A stretch of 64,000 nt of DNA. Source: Platycnemis pennipes (taxonomy: Eukaryota > Arthropoda > Insecta > Odonata > Platycnemididae). How positions within the stretch are numbered: position 1 is the first letter of the stretch; each line of letters starts with the position of its first letter. The notes under the pieces were generated by a model. It worked only from the letters and a program-made list of their open reading frames with translations, was not told the DNA's origin and did not search any database. This document shows positions 21,017 to 32,115 of the stretch, piece by piece. The stretch is taken from positions 155,512,688-155,576,687 of the forward strand of contig OW121848.1 in assembly GCA_933228895.1 (NCBI GenBank), read 5' to 3'. Both the position numbers and the translations under genes were made by a program.

Positions 21017-23182
21017 AACTTGCGAATTCGGAACTGTGCATCAGAACGTCCCTTTCATCACAAAGTCCAAAGGTATGTCATCTACTCTGACAGAATTCGA
21101 TTTCGATCTCCTTAGAAACCAATTCAGGGAATTCGGAGTGATATATTCAAAGTAAAATGAATAAGTATTAAAGTATGTCGATCAAGTTTAATTATATTTT
21201 CTGCATAGTTGGTTTGAGGCAAATGAAATGCCATTTAATTCAAGGGAATAAGTAATCTCGGCCTGGGTGTGTGTTTGCCGCTCTAGCCCAAGTTTTATGA
21301 GCTCCCGCGACGTGTCTGATGAGTTTTTAAGGTTGGAGAGAGACGATGAGAAATAGCGGCGTTTGGATTCCTGGATGAGGCATTTTTTCTTCGTTCCCAT
21401 CCCTTTTACACATTTCAAATGCAGTAGCACTTCGAGAACGGATAATAGCGCGTGTAGGTCTATTTCTTCCTCGGATTTTTACCCTTATCTCTTCCTCGGA
21501 TTTTTACCCTTATCTCTTCGGTGAGCTGAGTAACAGCTCACCGAAGTTGCTGTGAGTAAATCTTTCGGTGCGTATGTGTTGACAGGTCATCATGTGCCCA
21601 TTAAAGAAATTGCGGTGAATGCTATGTTTTCTTCATTTTACTTGATGTATAACATACACAGTTGATCAATTCATAAAATATTGGGCATACCTCGTTTACC
21701 TCTGTAGCATCGACCTCTCCAGGATGTCTTGCTTCTTTATGAAGCTAAACCTGCAATGGTATGGTTTTAATCTTCTCCTGACCTAATAATCCCTACCACC
21801 AGGAAAGTATGGCGTTCATCGAGGGGGACACCCATCTAACATTTACAACTTATTACATCAGGGATTTCATAATTTATACGTACAAAGAATAACAACAGTA
21901 CGCACACTTATATGCATACACTTTCAGAAATTACTCTGATATTTACAAATTACACATATTTGCCTTTAATTATTGGAAACAGAATGCATGGAAGAACTCT
22001 GGCTCCCATATGAAGTTGAGGACTTCATTGCTTTCGTCATCTCTTCCCAATGTATATGAAGTTTTAAATGAATATATATTTTCCATGAGATTGTTCTCTA
22101 ATTGATGGCATGTAGCAACATTGAATTTGGAAATACCACGGAAAAGCTTAATGTCCTTTTTAAGAATTAATAGTACGGGATTTCCTGCATTAGCAGGGTA
22201 TCCTCATATCCTCTGAAAACGTCTTCTACTAGCTAAATAACCTCCAGTGCCAGAGTGGTTGGGTGACACAGGCCTTTCCTTTCAACTGCGAACCAAAGCT
22301 GTAATGACAACCAAATTTAACGGAGATTGAAGAATTAAACTGTTAATATATTAAGCAATAGAATTCAAGGATCAGAAGGAATTAAGAATTAAAATACTAA
22401 GAAATGAACTAATAGAACTCAGAAATTTAAAAGGGTTGAACAAAACAATAGCTGTAATGACTACTGAATTTAACGGCAATTCAAGAAGTAAAGAATTAAA
22501 TTATTAAAAAATTAAATATTGGAAAAAAGAATCGAAACCAAAGCTGTATCTCTAGGAAATTATGAGCTTTCAAGAATGAAAATTAAAAATTTTGGACCTA
22601 GGGTCCTAAAAAAACCTTAAGCTTACTGAGGGTGTGCGCGAGGGAATATAAATTACTTCAGAGCAAGTGAGCGAAATTAGAGGGGGGCCTTAAAAGAGGC
22701 CTTTAGGAAGAAAAGGAAGGGAAAAAGGGACCTGAAGGGCAGGAATTAGGCTCTAATGTATAAGAGTTAAATCGGGATAAGGGCTCTTATGCCCTTAAGC
22801 CGTCCATGAAGCGGATACGGCTTTCGCGGATATTGTGCCCTCCTAAACCAACGTGTACCTTTGCGACTAGCCGTCCGCAGACGACAAGAATCCCCTCGAT
22901 TGTGTCCCGCGGGTGAGAACCGGGAGTTCAGTAAGCCCGGCCTCACTATTGTTCGTGGGAATCTCCCGGCTGCTAGCCAGCCCACTAGCGTGCAATAGCC
23001 GGGAGTTTGAGAAGAGACTCTCCCTCCATCAGGCCACCGAGTGCGTCGGGGGCGACGGAGAGGATCTAGTGTACCGGCCGAAGAGCAGAGGAGAGAACCC
23101 TCTCTCGGTGTCCTTCTAAGTCGTTATTCCCCGGACAGGTGTACACAGTCGAGATGGCCGATAAACAGAGGTCAGATCTACT
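21017..23182. other. No gene recognised
   Basis: Contains a hairpin at 21516-21546, a partial direct duplication (22305-22360 and 22450-22505, sharing GCTGTAATGAC and AATTTAACGG), and a purine-rich block near 22640-22740. From 22760 GC content rises. No product was recognised for the 80-codon minus-strand frame at 21188-21430. Confidence 0.45.
21465..21546. repeat. Duplicated 27-bp unit followed by a 13-bp perfect hairpin
   Basis: TCTTCCTCGGATTTTTACCC occurs twice in tandem. It is followed by CTTCGGTGAGCTG (21516-21528), a five-base loop, and its exact complement at 21534-21546. Confidence 0.75.
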
Positions 23183-23460
23183 ACAGGCTAGCGTGTTCAC
23201 TCCTCAGACTGAACGTGACCTTATGCCTCGAGAGACTGGGCTCACGTCCCTGCCGCAGTCAATCTACAGGCTAGCGTCTTCACTCCTTAGTCTGAACGTG
23301 ACCCAGGGAAAGACGTCCTCTAACCTTGCTCGTCCCTGCCGGAGCCAACCCACAGGCTAGCGTCTTCACTCCTCTCTGAACGTGACCCAGGGAAAGACGT
23401 CCTCTAACATTATGCCTCGAGAGACTGGGCGCACGTCCCTGCCGCAGCCAATCTACAGGT
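23183..23460 (+). repeat. GC-rich minisatellite, about three units
   Basis: Units of about 85-110 bases begin ACAGGCTAGCGTSTTCACTC (23183, 23268, 23351) and contain CTGAACGTGACC. A second block, GCCTCGAGAGACTGGG, recurs at about 23224 and 23414. Open frames across it are shadows of the repeat. Confidence 0.75.
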
Positions 23461-23966
23461 TTGCCTTTATCCAGTGGCAGCCATGATTTGAAATGCCATT
23501 TTAAATATCCTCTCTGACGATGAGTATGGATTAGAATTCCCTTTGCACTTTTACGTAGTATATAGCCAAGCTCAAACAATTCTTTCAACATTTCCTCTAT
23601 TGCTTCATTCTTCTTTTTTAACTTAAGTACCTGAGAGTGTTACATGATTAGTTTTTTCTTTTGCTGCATACGCAATTATCAAAGTATTAGTCTTCATGAA
23701 TGAATGAATCTTATAAACTCACTGAACTGAAAATAACCATTAACATTAACAAAAATTAGTGAAACTAATATCTTCATCCAATGGTAACCAAAACATAGTT
23801 TCCATTTTTCTCACCATCAGTTTTATGTAGTACTATCGTGCATTTATTGAGATTATCGTAAATTACTATCAATATTATCAGCATAAACACATTCGAATAA
23901 ATTAGCAGAGAGATGGGTTGATTGCCTCAATTCTTAAAAGTTCTTTAGGAAAAGATAGTGATCACA
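23461..23966. other. Short protein-like remnant, otherwise nothing
   Basis: On the minus strand 23480-23620 reads AIEEMLKELFELGYILRKSA followed by a charged region. It looks like part of a DNA-binding or transposase protein but could not be assigned. Confidence 0.35.
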
Positions 23967-24260
23967 TTATTTCACAAAGACATTTGGGAAATTTGGCACA
24001 TTTGCAGAAGATATATCAATTAGTTTCGTTGCCGCCTTAGTAAAAGACTTCAACAAGTCGTCCTTTGTTTTTTGAACTACCGTTTTACTCTTCAGGAATT
24101 TATTTATCCTAATGTATTCATCATGGCAGCGTGAGATGAGTTGATTTACTCTGGTTTGCATAACTGCTGGAATAGACGCTTTGTTCCAAATGATAATGAC
24201 AAACTCGATTGCTCTAGGAGTAGCTCTCCTTATGAGCAGAAAAAAATTAATACAATACAA
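23967..24260 (-). pseudogene. Conserved repeat-associated protein fragment, function unknown
   Basis: The 97-codon frame has TPRAIEFVIIIWNKASIPAV near its start, then a region rich in R, N and K (QLISRCHDEYIRINKFLKSK), and ends with a TKLIDISSANVPNFPN block. The IWNKASIP motif followed by xRVxxLISRYHxxY and LFDIAAC is one I associate with a multi-copy family of arthropod and cnidarian proteins linked to mobile elements. The function is not known to me. The open frame may be an exon or a fragment. The first part (before TPRAIEF) does not look conserved. Confidence 0.4.
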
Positions 24261-25345
24261 TACAGATTAGATGACTAAGGAAATCAGGTATAACACTATT
24301 TGCAAAATAAACTGTAAATACATCTAAAAATATATTACTTAAAATAGAGGCAGGGGTCACTTTGGGCGGTGCAAAAATTATTTTTAAAATTTTATCTACC
24401 CTGGTCATAAAAAAATGTATTATATGGCTATCTTAGTCTGAAAGTGTCTACCCTACAGTGGTGGTGTTTATTTTTCTATTAAAAAATGCTTTGAAGTCAC
24501 CTCACTGACTGGGGTGACATTGGGTTGCAATGCTTTTTGCATAACAGACCAATGAGTACATGACCAACTCAGTAGAGAGGTGACTTTGGGCCATATTCTG
24601 AAAGTGCAGAATCTGCTGTATTTTTTGTAATTGTTGGAGTCGTCTCAGAAAAGTTATTATGATTTTTGTGTCCATAGAATTGTGGTTTTTCAAGGAAGGT
24701 TGGTAAAAAGGATAAAAAACAGTTATAGAAGGTTTTTATTTAACTATGCATCATAAAAAAGAGCAAACCCAAATTAATAAAGAGAAAATTCTTTCAAAGC
24801 TTAGGGTGAAATTTACTTACCCACGTTGAGTGCGGGAGCCGTTTTCGAAATTCTTTCCCGGGGGCGGAAATACTTTTTCTTCGTTTTTGCATCCTTTAGG
24901 GGATATGATGGAACGACCATCGTCTAAAATATATTTAATTGCCCTTTTTTTCGACTATGACGAAAAAATTTTATGACGCACCTTGTGCGTCATCCGCCCT
25001 GGGTAAGGAATATACTGGTAGGCAACCCGCATTACTTAACCACTCGCGGCCACCCTGTTCTTAATTGAAAGATACTACTGTAATCTCTATAGGACATTAT
25101 TTTAGATATTTTATAGGTATATTTTACTTTCAATTGTATTTCTTTTTACTATGTACTTAATTTACAGTTTACGGTATTTTAAACTTTTGCAACAACTGGG
25201 TTATCATCTTCAAGGTACTACTTGTGTAGTTGCTTTACATCTGATGGTAGCGATGAAACGGGGGGTGTAATTTTAGGCAAAAAATAAATAGCAATAAATA
25301 ACAAGCGTAATGAATGAAAAGATCAAGTATTTGAATAGTCTCATA
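24261..25345. other. No gene recognised; contains a 9-bp hairpin
   Basis: ATGACGCAC (24973-24981), a three-base loop, and its complement to 24993 form a hairpin. TTAA and GC-rich inverted motifs near 25036 may be the decayed end of the piggyBac element whose gene starts at 25346. GGTCACTTTGGG-like motifs recur near 24355, 24510 and 24588. Confidence 0.4.
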
Positions 25346-26290
25346 TTACAAATATACATGGTATTCCCTGAAACAAGGATCAAGACATAACCCTGGTAGC
25401 TCTGGGCACTCTGGGCAGAAAGTGTTAACATCCTTTCTCACTCCTTTCCTGTAGCATACCCTACACCTTTTACGCTGACTTCGTTTTTCAGAACTTTTTG
25501 ATTGTAAGTGGTCCTTTGTATCTTCTCTTAGAGGCTTTGGTGCATCTTGGAACATTTGTATAGTGTTCTTATATATCAATGAGGCGATAACACTATCACG
25601 AAACTCAAGTATACTATGTGACCTTCCCCCGTACTTCTTGAATAAGCAATATGCATTATTCATCACTAGGTGTAGCAAATGCAAACCTAATTTCATATAC
25701 CATCGTAAGGATTTCCTTTCTAACGGATAGTAAGCCAAAAGTTGATCTGTTCGATCTATCCCACCCATGAATAGGTTATATTTTACAACCATTTTGGGCT
25801 TCCGGGACATGGTGCCAAACTTTGTTTTTACATCAAAGTCTGCATCGTGTTCTGAAGATATGAGCAAAATCTCTCTCTTGTCTCGCCATTTCATCACACT
25901 TATTCCCTCATCAGTATGTCTGCAGAAGGATTCTCCCCTCTTTGATTTCTTATTTACCACATCTGGAGGGTTATTTTTTCGATTCCCTTGAAGCATTCCG
26001 GTAGCGTACGTATTGTTTTGCAAAAGATACAGACACAAATTAACGGAATTATGAAAATTGTCAATATAGACTGCATGCCCTGCGTCAAGAAATTTTTGCA
26101 GCAAATATTTCACTACTTTTTACGAATGTCCACGCCCACCAATGGACGCTGTCTTGAGCACCAGTGTAGACACAAAAATTCAACACTAAGCCAGAGGGCT
26201 CACTCAACATATATAACTTTAACTCATATTTATGTCTCTTATTCAGTAGTTAAGATAGAATCCGATAGAATACCCTGCTCTTGAAAACAA
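25346..26290 (-). pseudogene. piggyBac transposase, C-terminal two thirds
   Basis: A 255-codon frame (26113-25346) carries the second catalytic aspartate (VYIDNFHNS), the third (FMGGIDRTDQLLAYYPLER), the LHLVMNNAYCLFKK helix, and a C-terminal cysteine-rich domain (RCRVCYRKGVRK...CPECPELPGLC). Upstream, in other frames to about 26290, are remnants such as LNKRHKYELKLYMLSEPSGL that correspond to the preceding part of the family. A stop and a frameshift near 26115-26140 separate them. The first catalytic aspartate region reads TGAQD, as in live relatives, but lies across the frameshift. The copy is therefore broken but only mildly decayed. Confidence 0.85.
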
Positions 26291-26560
26291 TCACCTGATG
26301 AGCAAGATTCGAAATAGGAGGTGTTGTTGGGAGAGCTTGATGTCTCCTGGATTGTAGTGGGACTCGGAATTAGGGAATTAGGTAAGGTACACGTCAGATT
26401 TTCAGTATCTTGTAACGGTTTTAAATTCTTCTTGGCTACCTGAATAATTTTAACGACCCTGCTGTCGACGGCCTGTGGACTGTATGTTTTTGCAGTCTTT
26501 TTCTTCTGACAAAGTGTCCACTATGTAAACAAACCCAAGTCTATCATATCTTTATTTGTG
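26291..26560 (-). other. Open minus-strand stretch, possible N-terminal region of the piggyBac copy
   Basis: The minus strand stays open for about 85 codons (KTYSPQAVDSRVVKIIQVAK and a serine-rich part) directly upstream of the piggyBac remnant. No motif identifies it; a low-complexity linker would fit. Confidence 0.35.
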
Positions 26561-26639
26561 TACGATTCATAACTGATTACATGTTTCACAATGAAATTTA
26601 TTACCAGATTCCACTTAATTGATGATATCTGACACTGTG

Positions 26640-26745
26640 GCCTGAGTCATCTGATACAAATCAGCGCAGACAATCTGAAATCAACGAAATACCGACTTTG
26701 TGAAAGACATTTTGTGGTGTCTCGAAAAATTAGCGATAATTACAT
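26640..26745 (+). other. Possible THAP zinc-finger remnant
   Basis: The plus strand reads ADNLKSTKYRLCERHFVVSR, close to the THAP signature (LCSxHF after a basic turn). Only this half of the C2CH module is visible and stops flank it. P/THAP9 elements later in the window use such a domain. Confidence 0.3.
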
Positions 26746-27026
26746 GATATATAACCCATATTATCACTTGTGCGTTCGTCATTAAAGTGTTTAATATTAT
26801 AATTAATGAATGGATGTGATGTGGCTATTTACATTTGAATGAATATTGTCTACGGCGAAACATTTGTCAATGAACATGCCCTTGACAATATATATCATTA
26901 TTATGGACACACAATCAATCACAACGATTTCACATAACATTATTTACACTTACCTCAAAGATACCGATGGCATAAAATCTCAGGGCCGACAATATCTTCA
27001 ATGTAGGTGGAACAGGCGTTCCACGA

Positions 27027-27239
27027 TTATTCTCGTTCGCTGGTGACATTGACGGTGACATCGATCACTGTCCTCTTCGAAAGCCTGAGTGTGGTCATAA
27101 ATTCATGGTCTGAATAATATTCTGCTGGATTCAGTGTTATCGGATAAGGATCCGGAATATTAATATCTTTTTTTATGAATCGTTCATTTATGTACGTACT
27201 CATCCTTACAATCGCTCGCCAACCCGAAGAAATGAGCAC
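27027..27239 (-). pseudogene. HARBI1-like transposase N-terminal fragment (second copy)
   Basis: Seventy codons with NPAEYYSDHEFMTTLRLSKR, the HARBI1 block NPLEFYsDeEFxxRFRLSK, preceded by a basic and hydrophobic region. The downstream nuclease is not found. It is more diverged than the fragment at 10864 and likely belongs to another Harbinger family. Confidence 0.6.
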
Positions 27240-27499
27240 TCATTTTTCTCTAAGCCCTTAATCAATATAACCGGAACTTACGACTCCCAAGCTGTTTGGC
27301 TTCCATTGCGCATGGTATCATGGGTAATTCGAAGTGTAAACGTAAACGCAAAAACCGTATAGGCCCCAATTCAACAGTACATAGCAGCTTTTATTCCATT
27401 TTAACGATGCTTTTTAATTTATATTTATGCACCTCGGTGGAGAAAACCTACTTTAACAGTTTAAAGAAATCTTCGTAGTTATAAACTTGTGCGCCTTTA

Positions 27500-27770
27500 T
27501 CCCATGCGGTTGGGGGGATTTAGAATACTCACGCAGTACCCCTGCCTGTAGTAAGGAGCAGTAAAATGGGTGGGCAAGGATAAAACCGAGTCAGCATGGT
27601 AATTTTCAAAGGTTTAAATGTATTAGGCTGGACGACACCAAGGGCAAAACAGCACAGGGAGTGCCTGTATGCATTCGGAAGGACCTCTACACCTCCAAAA
27701 TTGATCTCGACACGCCATGTCAGGCGGTTTCGATTACCGTGCACGCCCCGGAACGGCTGAATTAATGTAA
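27500..27770 (+). pseudogene. I/Nimb-type LINE fragment: 5' module joined to endonuclease
   Basis: 27500-27600 matches the 5' UTR signature of the family (GAATACTCACGCAGTACCCC). At about 27600 it jumps to ORF2 endonuclease sequence, LDDTKGKTAQGVPVCIRKDL then QAVSITVHAPERLN, aligning with FDDSTGQRARGGVAVAIREAL in the intact copy. The roughly 1.9 kb between these parts is deleted. Confidence 0.7.
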
Positions 27771-27772
27771 CT

Positions 27773-28429
27773 TCACCCGTCATTTTGATGGAAATGCGTC
27801 CTCGGAATCCTCGGCGTCGCTTCCATGGCCGTATCTGCTGCATCGGAAACACATCTGTGGTTGCGTGTGGAAGTAATCCTTATCGATACATATAGCGTTT
27901 CCGATTGCCTTGATACCGCGAATCCAGGTGCTCGTCTGCAGAACGGCGATGACGGAAACGCCAATTGGCGTCCCGTTGTGCCGCATCTGGCGGATTTTGC
28001 GCACGGGAACTCCCATTTCCAGGAGATCCTCCCGTAGCATTTCCATGTCATGGAATTCTGGCAGGCCGCGGATCTGGAAGGATGAGGTCCTTTCTTCAGC
28101 CGCCGCCCAGGTGGAGCGCGTCCTGTGCCATGAGCGCCGCCTTCAGGCTCTGGAAGTCCGATTGACTTTTCGTCTTGACTTTCCATGACATTTCCGCATG
28201 ACGTCATGGTGAAAGTCATATCCTTAACCGCAGAGCGAATAAGGTCTCGCACCATGCGGATATCCTCGATTTCATAGATCAAGATAGGCGGCGTTCGCTT
28301 TGACTTTGATCCAGCGACTGCATCGACGTCCGACCGCATGGCTTCCGGGAAAGCGGGCCTGGATTCCTGGGTTTGCATAACGGACGCGTCGTCGGCGCAC
28401 AGTGGTCCCAAATGCGAATCTGGCGGCAT
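27773..28429 (-). pseudogene. Jockey-type gag-like ORF1 fragment with PRE_C2HC-type domain
   Basis: The first 80 codons (from 28429) end with KRTPPILIYEIEDIRMVRDL, then after a frameshift the frame 28046-27780 reads REDLLEMGVPVRKIRQMRHN and MCFRCSRYGHGS. This is the order in Jockey-clade ORF1 proteins: a PPI-x-xY motif, an RNA-recognition-like fold ending in the PRE_C2HC block, then CCHC zinc knuckles. Only the first knuckle starts here before the copy stops. It is opposite in strand to the adjacent LINE endonuclease fragment, so two unrelated elements meet head to head. Confidence 0.65.
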
Positions 28430-29053
28430 TAAATTCTATTTTTTCCTACTGTATAAATAAACATTTTAAAATGGTAGTGATAGTCGTCGTCAGTCATTGA
28501 CACGAATTGACATCCTTTGGAAGATTTATATGGCAAAAAAATATTGGAATTACCGCCACTGCCTGCGGGCCGAATGGATGGGTCGTCTTGCCGACTTACC
28601 TCTCTCGCCAGCCGGCTCTGATGCTCATTTGAATATCACGTCTATTACACCAAAAACACTTTTCCTGTAGTAATAAGATATCAGGTCTTGAATAAAATCA
28701 GGGATACCAAACAATTTCAATTTTAGTACGATTGTTTAAATGTAATCAGATGAAAATAATCATTCATAAATGTACATTTCTTATTGTACACATTTTATTT
28801 GACTGATATTTAATAGTATTGGAAATTACGAAAAAATTAATTAAATATCATCACTCTTCAGATCAGATTCAGAATCAGATTAACTACTTTCCTCTGAGGA
28901 GAATTTTTCCTTCTCATCTGAAGTAAGAATCAGTTTCCGGGCATCAATAGATAGATTACTATTTCTTTTTTTTTGGCAGTTCCCTCAGTGACGTGACTAA
29001 GGGATCCGACGAAATCAACAGCATGTGAAGCAAATCCTCATTAGTGGAATGTT
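28430..29053. other. No gene recognised
   Basis: AT-rich sequence with no long frames or notable structure. Confidence 0.5.
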
Positions 29054-29264
29054 CGGAAATCTTCCTGGTGTTGTTTTCCCGATATTTCCTGCAATATTTA
29101 ATGCTATATTCCTGAGACTTCCGACAGCAGACCAATTGGCAGCGGAGCAGAGCTCGGAAATCTTCCTGGTGTTGTTTTCCCGATATTTCCTGCAATATTT
29201 AATGCTATATTTAATGCTATATTCCTGAGACTTCCGACATCAGACCAATTGGCAGCGGAGCAGC
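29054..29264. repeat. Tandem duplication of about 101 bp
   Basis: 29054-29154 and 29155-29264 are almost identical (GAAATCTTCCTGGTGTTGTT to AATTGGCAGCGGAGCAG). The second copy has an extra TTAATGCTATAT, a 10-11-base duplication of its own. Confidence 0.85.
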
Positions 29265-29683
29265 AGCTGTTGCATCTGCACCATGAATTAAAATCTTGAG
29301 CATGGATGCAGGCATGTGATACCAGCCGTAAATCCGAACAAGTCCTTAGCAGTTTGTAATGAATACTATCGAAAACAGGCGACGTATATAGGTCGCCCAC
29401 TCGACAAAGCTTGCAGAATCGCTGAAAATCTCCGTATGAGCTCCTAATCAATGCCTGTGATTGAGGAAGATAATGTCGGGTCCTTAAAAAAAACGACGCG
29501 CGGTATTCCCATCATTCGTCGTGCCACTCCCTTACTTGGGTTCGTCGACTATGAGGCCCATTTCACTCGAAATCTTAATTCAATAAATCTCTTCCTCTCG
29601 TCTACACTTCTCATAGTCTGTTTTTGTTTGCCATTTTTTGATATCTAAACTGTAGGAAACTTGTAAAAGACCCTCAAAAATTC
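29265..29683. other. No gene recognised
   Basis: Only short frames without identifiable products. Confidence 0.45.
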
Positions 29684-30640
29684 TTATCCACGCGTGAAGA
29701 ATTGATAAACCGTAAATAAATACTTCTTATTCACAGGCCTTTGTAACACCAAGTCAATCGATTTCATTACACTAGGTGGTGCACCACATACATTGCATTT
29801 TTGACTGGTACACTCGCTTAGGGCACTGATGGCCTTTCCGACCATCATAGTCGGCAAAAGACAATATGCAACGGAGATTGCTGGAGCTATTGTCGGGCTA
29901 AATGTCTGTAAATTCTCAATCTGTTGATCTATCAAATCTTTTTCTACTACTAAGATATTTGATGTCTCTAGCATATTTCAATTTTATAGGCCTGCAATAT
30001 CTGCCTGATGAGGGACGCGGATTATGTTTACGACCTGGACTGCCCACTACTGCTATCGAAGCCCCATTTTGATATGAGCACCATATTCTTCGTTGGATGA
30101 GATAACGCGGATATTTGAGTCCCCAGACTATAGATGAGGCGATCTGCAGTATGATTAAACAGAGCCAGTATCTTAACGTCCGCGAAGTTGTCCGTGATGA
30201 GAATGTCTACTTCGGATGGGTAACACATGAGTTTTGTCTGTATTATGCGTTTGTAGGAAGGATATTGTCCGACTTTCTGAACTTTCCTCCTTTTCTCAGT
30301 AGGCAGTACTGATACTTGGTTAATTTTGCCTCTAAATACTTGGACAGTGCTTCATCTTCCAAGTAGAGTCGTATCTCGTCGATTCCCAATCTGGTGTTTT
30401 CCAAGCTTTACTTATCTTTGATGGTCTTTTAGGAGTAGTGTTCGTAGCTTCATTCACAAGACGTACCGCAGTTTCTTGCCTTTCAGCCCGAAGGCTCGCC
30501 TTAATTGCATAAGAGAGCTGCGATGTACTAGCCTCCTCGTCGAGAGCAGCGGCTTTCCTCCTTTTCACGCGCTCAGTGCAATGATCAAAGGATATAGAGT
30601 GGCGTCCAGGAACCGAAAATTCAGTAGAGCTGTTAGTGTT
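29684..30640 (-). pseudogene. Transib (RAG1-like) transposase remnant
   Basis: Minus-strand pieces in order: a lysine-rich region (RVKRRKAAALDEEASTSQLS), ALSKYLEAKLTKYQYCLL, VLISKWGFDSSSGQ, and finally KAISALSECTSQKCNVCGAP followed by RPVNKKYL. In Transib transposases and the RAG1 core, the first catalytic aspartate is in KWGCDGSSG and the second in MIDGKV, just before a CxxC zinc pair. Here the first is present (WGFD), but MIDGKV is MMVGKA, so the second aspartate is lost. Multiple stops confirm it is dead. The third catalytic residue is not found. At about 30640 the frame runs straight into P-element sequence, giving a chimeric open frame of 176 codons. Confidence 0.6.
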
Positions 30641-30654
30641 GTAATGGCTGGTAA

Positions 30655-30862
30655 AAAAAGCTGTCCCATCCACGTTATTCAGTTCCTTTGAGTGACCCAG
30701 AGTTCTTAGTGCCTCTACTATGTAATCATTAAATATCGGGCTAACCAGACGTACATTCTGTTTCTCAATATTAGATGGCCAAAGAGATTTGACTGTAAGA
30801 CCGTAGCCATCCTTAACACTGTCTATGAATGCGATATATTGCTCGTAAAATAACATAAACAT
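30655..30862 (-). pseudogene. P/THAP9 transposase fragment (copy 1)
   Basis: Reads GLTVKSLWPSNIEKQNVRLV and IFNDYIVEALRTLG then VDGTAFFTSH. In the P-element/THAP9 family this segment follows the GTP-binding insertion. About 165 bases match 31717-31880 with few changes, so it is a duplicate of the better preserved copy. Confidence 0.75.
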
Positions 30863-31120
30863 ATGAAAACTTGCTCGCGATTGACTAGCCTATAAGACAT
30901 AGAAAGATATAGTAAATATTCAAAGGAAATGTGAGAAATACTACGATAATAATTTCAATGCAGCTACTCGGCAATATGTTTGGATATATTTGCGCGAAAT
31001 TCCGAGTGAAAAAATTTACTCTCCCCTATCTAAGTTACTCGTGAAAGAATTTGAATGAACATTTACCTGTCTATCAGTAATAAGATTGTCCCTGCATAAC
31101 TCGCAATTAATTGTTTTACA
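30863..31120. other. No gene recognised
   Basis: AT-rich junction between two P-element pieces. Confidence 0.4.
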
Positions 31121-31921
31121 CTAAGAAAACGCACAGTACCGTGTTAAGTACATAATCACAGGCATGTCCTCTGTGAGTACAGCCTGATCGTCAGCATTAA
31201 CTATTATTTCGTGGAAAGGCAGTAATTCACTAGACATAGCTATGTTACCACTTTTCAAGCAGTCATCACTTGTAAGAGTTTCAGCAGAAGACGGAATTTC
31301 GGAAGGACTGAATGGATATTGACATGCGAAGTTTATACTCAACTTCAAAGAATTGTCTCACAGAAAGGTTGTACTGAGCTCCAGCTAACTGCCTGTAGAG
31401 ACCAAATCTTGCTTCTAAAACATTTATAGAATTCACCAAGAAGACCGTACCTCATTGTCATTTCCTCGAAACAGAAGGAAGTCAATTCCAGGAGAGCACG
31501 TGTGGTGTGTTTAATAGCAGTAAAGGTTTCTTTAGTGAGGCAAAAAGAATTTTCGGACATATCATGCCAGGAGTTAAGCCAAGAAAGAAAATTATCAAGG
31601 AATACCAGATTGTGGTCATTTATGGAATTAGTGACTGGGTTAAGGTATTCATCATTATGGCATCTGCCTTTATTAGGACTTTTAACATTTACCACTTGCC
31701 ACCACCGGGCACAAGGGTGGTAAAAAAGCTGTCCCATCCACGTTATTCAGTTGCTTTGAGTGACCCAGAGTCTTAGTGCCTCTACTATGTAATCATTAAA
31801 TATCGGGCTAACCAGACGGACATTCTGTTTCTCAATATTAGATGGCCAAAGAGATTTGACTCTAAGACTATAGCCATACTTCAACAGCTCAAGGCTGTAC
31901 TCCAGAAGCTGTACTCCAAAG
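31121..31921 (-). pseudogene. P/THAP9 transposase, C-terminal part (copy 2)
   Basis: From 31921 the minus strand reads LLEYSLELLKYGYSLRVKSL, then the IEKQNV...IFNDYIVEAL block. A further frame (31737-31345) has WWQVVNVKSPNKGRCHNDEY and LDNFLSWLNSWHDMSENSFC with LTKETFTAIKHTTRALLEL and a YGLLGEFYK block. The last frame (31348-31121) holds SSAETLTSDD and the tail. These are the successive C-terminal blocks of the THAP9-like P-element transposase. The expected acidic DPLE-type catalytic residue region is altered to RSKIWSLQ. Several frameshifts show it is dead. It is the continuation of the piece at 33656-35060, from which it is separated by the viral insertion. Confidence 0.8.
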
Positions 31922-31924
31922 GAA

Positions 31925-32106
31925 ACCATGTGCTGGGGTAATGACGGAAACGTACGCGTTAGCATTTATATCTGCTGCGCGGGCTACACATGCCTCGTAA
32001 GTCACTCCTATTATAGGTAGTTCCTCATAAAGACTGTGATTGGCTACGCTTACTACGCCCAATACTCCAGGTACTTGTCTAGTCCGGGTGTTTGGGAGGC
32101 CAGGAA
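31925..32106 (-). repeat. 182-bp copy of an internal capsid-gene segment
   Basis: Identical by eye to 32707-32888 over 182 bases and in the same orientation. It lies just beyond the stop codon of the capsid-like frame, whose own copy is intact. The last matched bases at the junction are CCAGGAA. Confidence 0.9.
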
Positions 32107-32115
32107 GTGTTCAGA

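Noticed and set aside
23041..23591. Several frames of 68-103 codons in a GC-rich region
   Set aside because: They run through a minisatellite and lack any recognisable domain.
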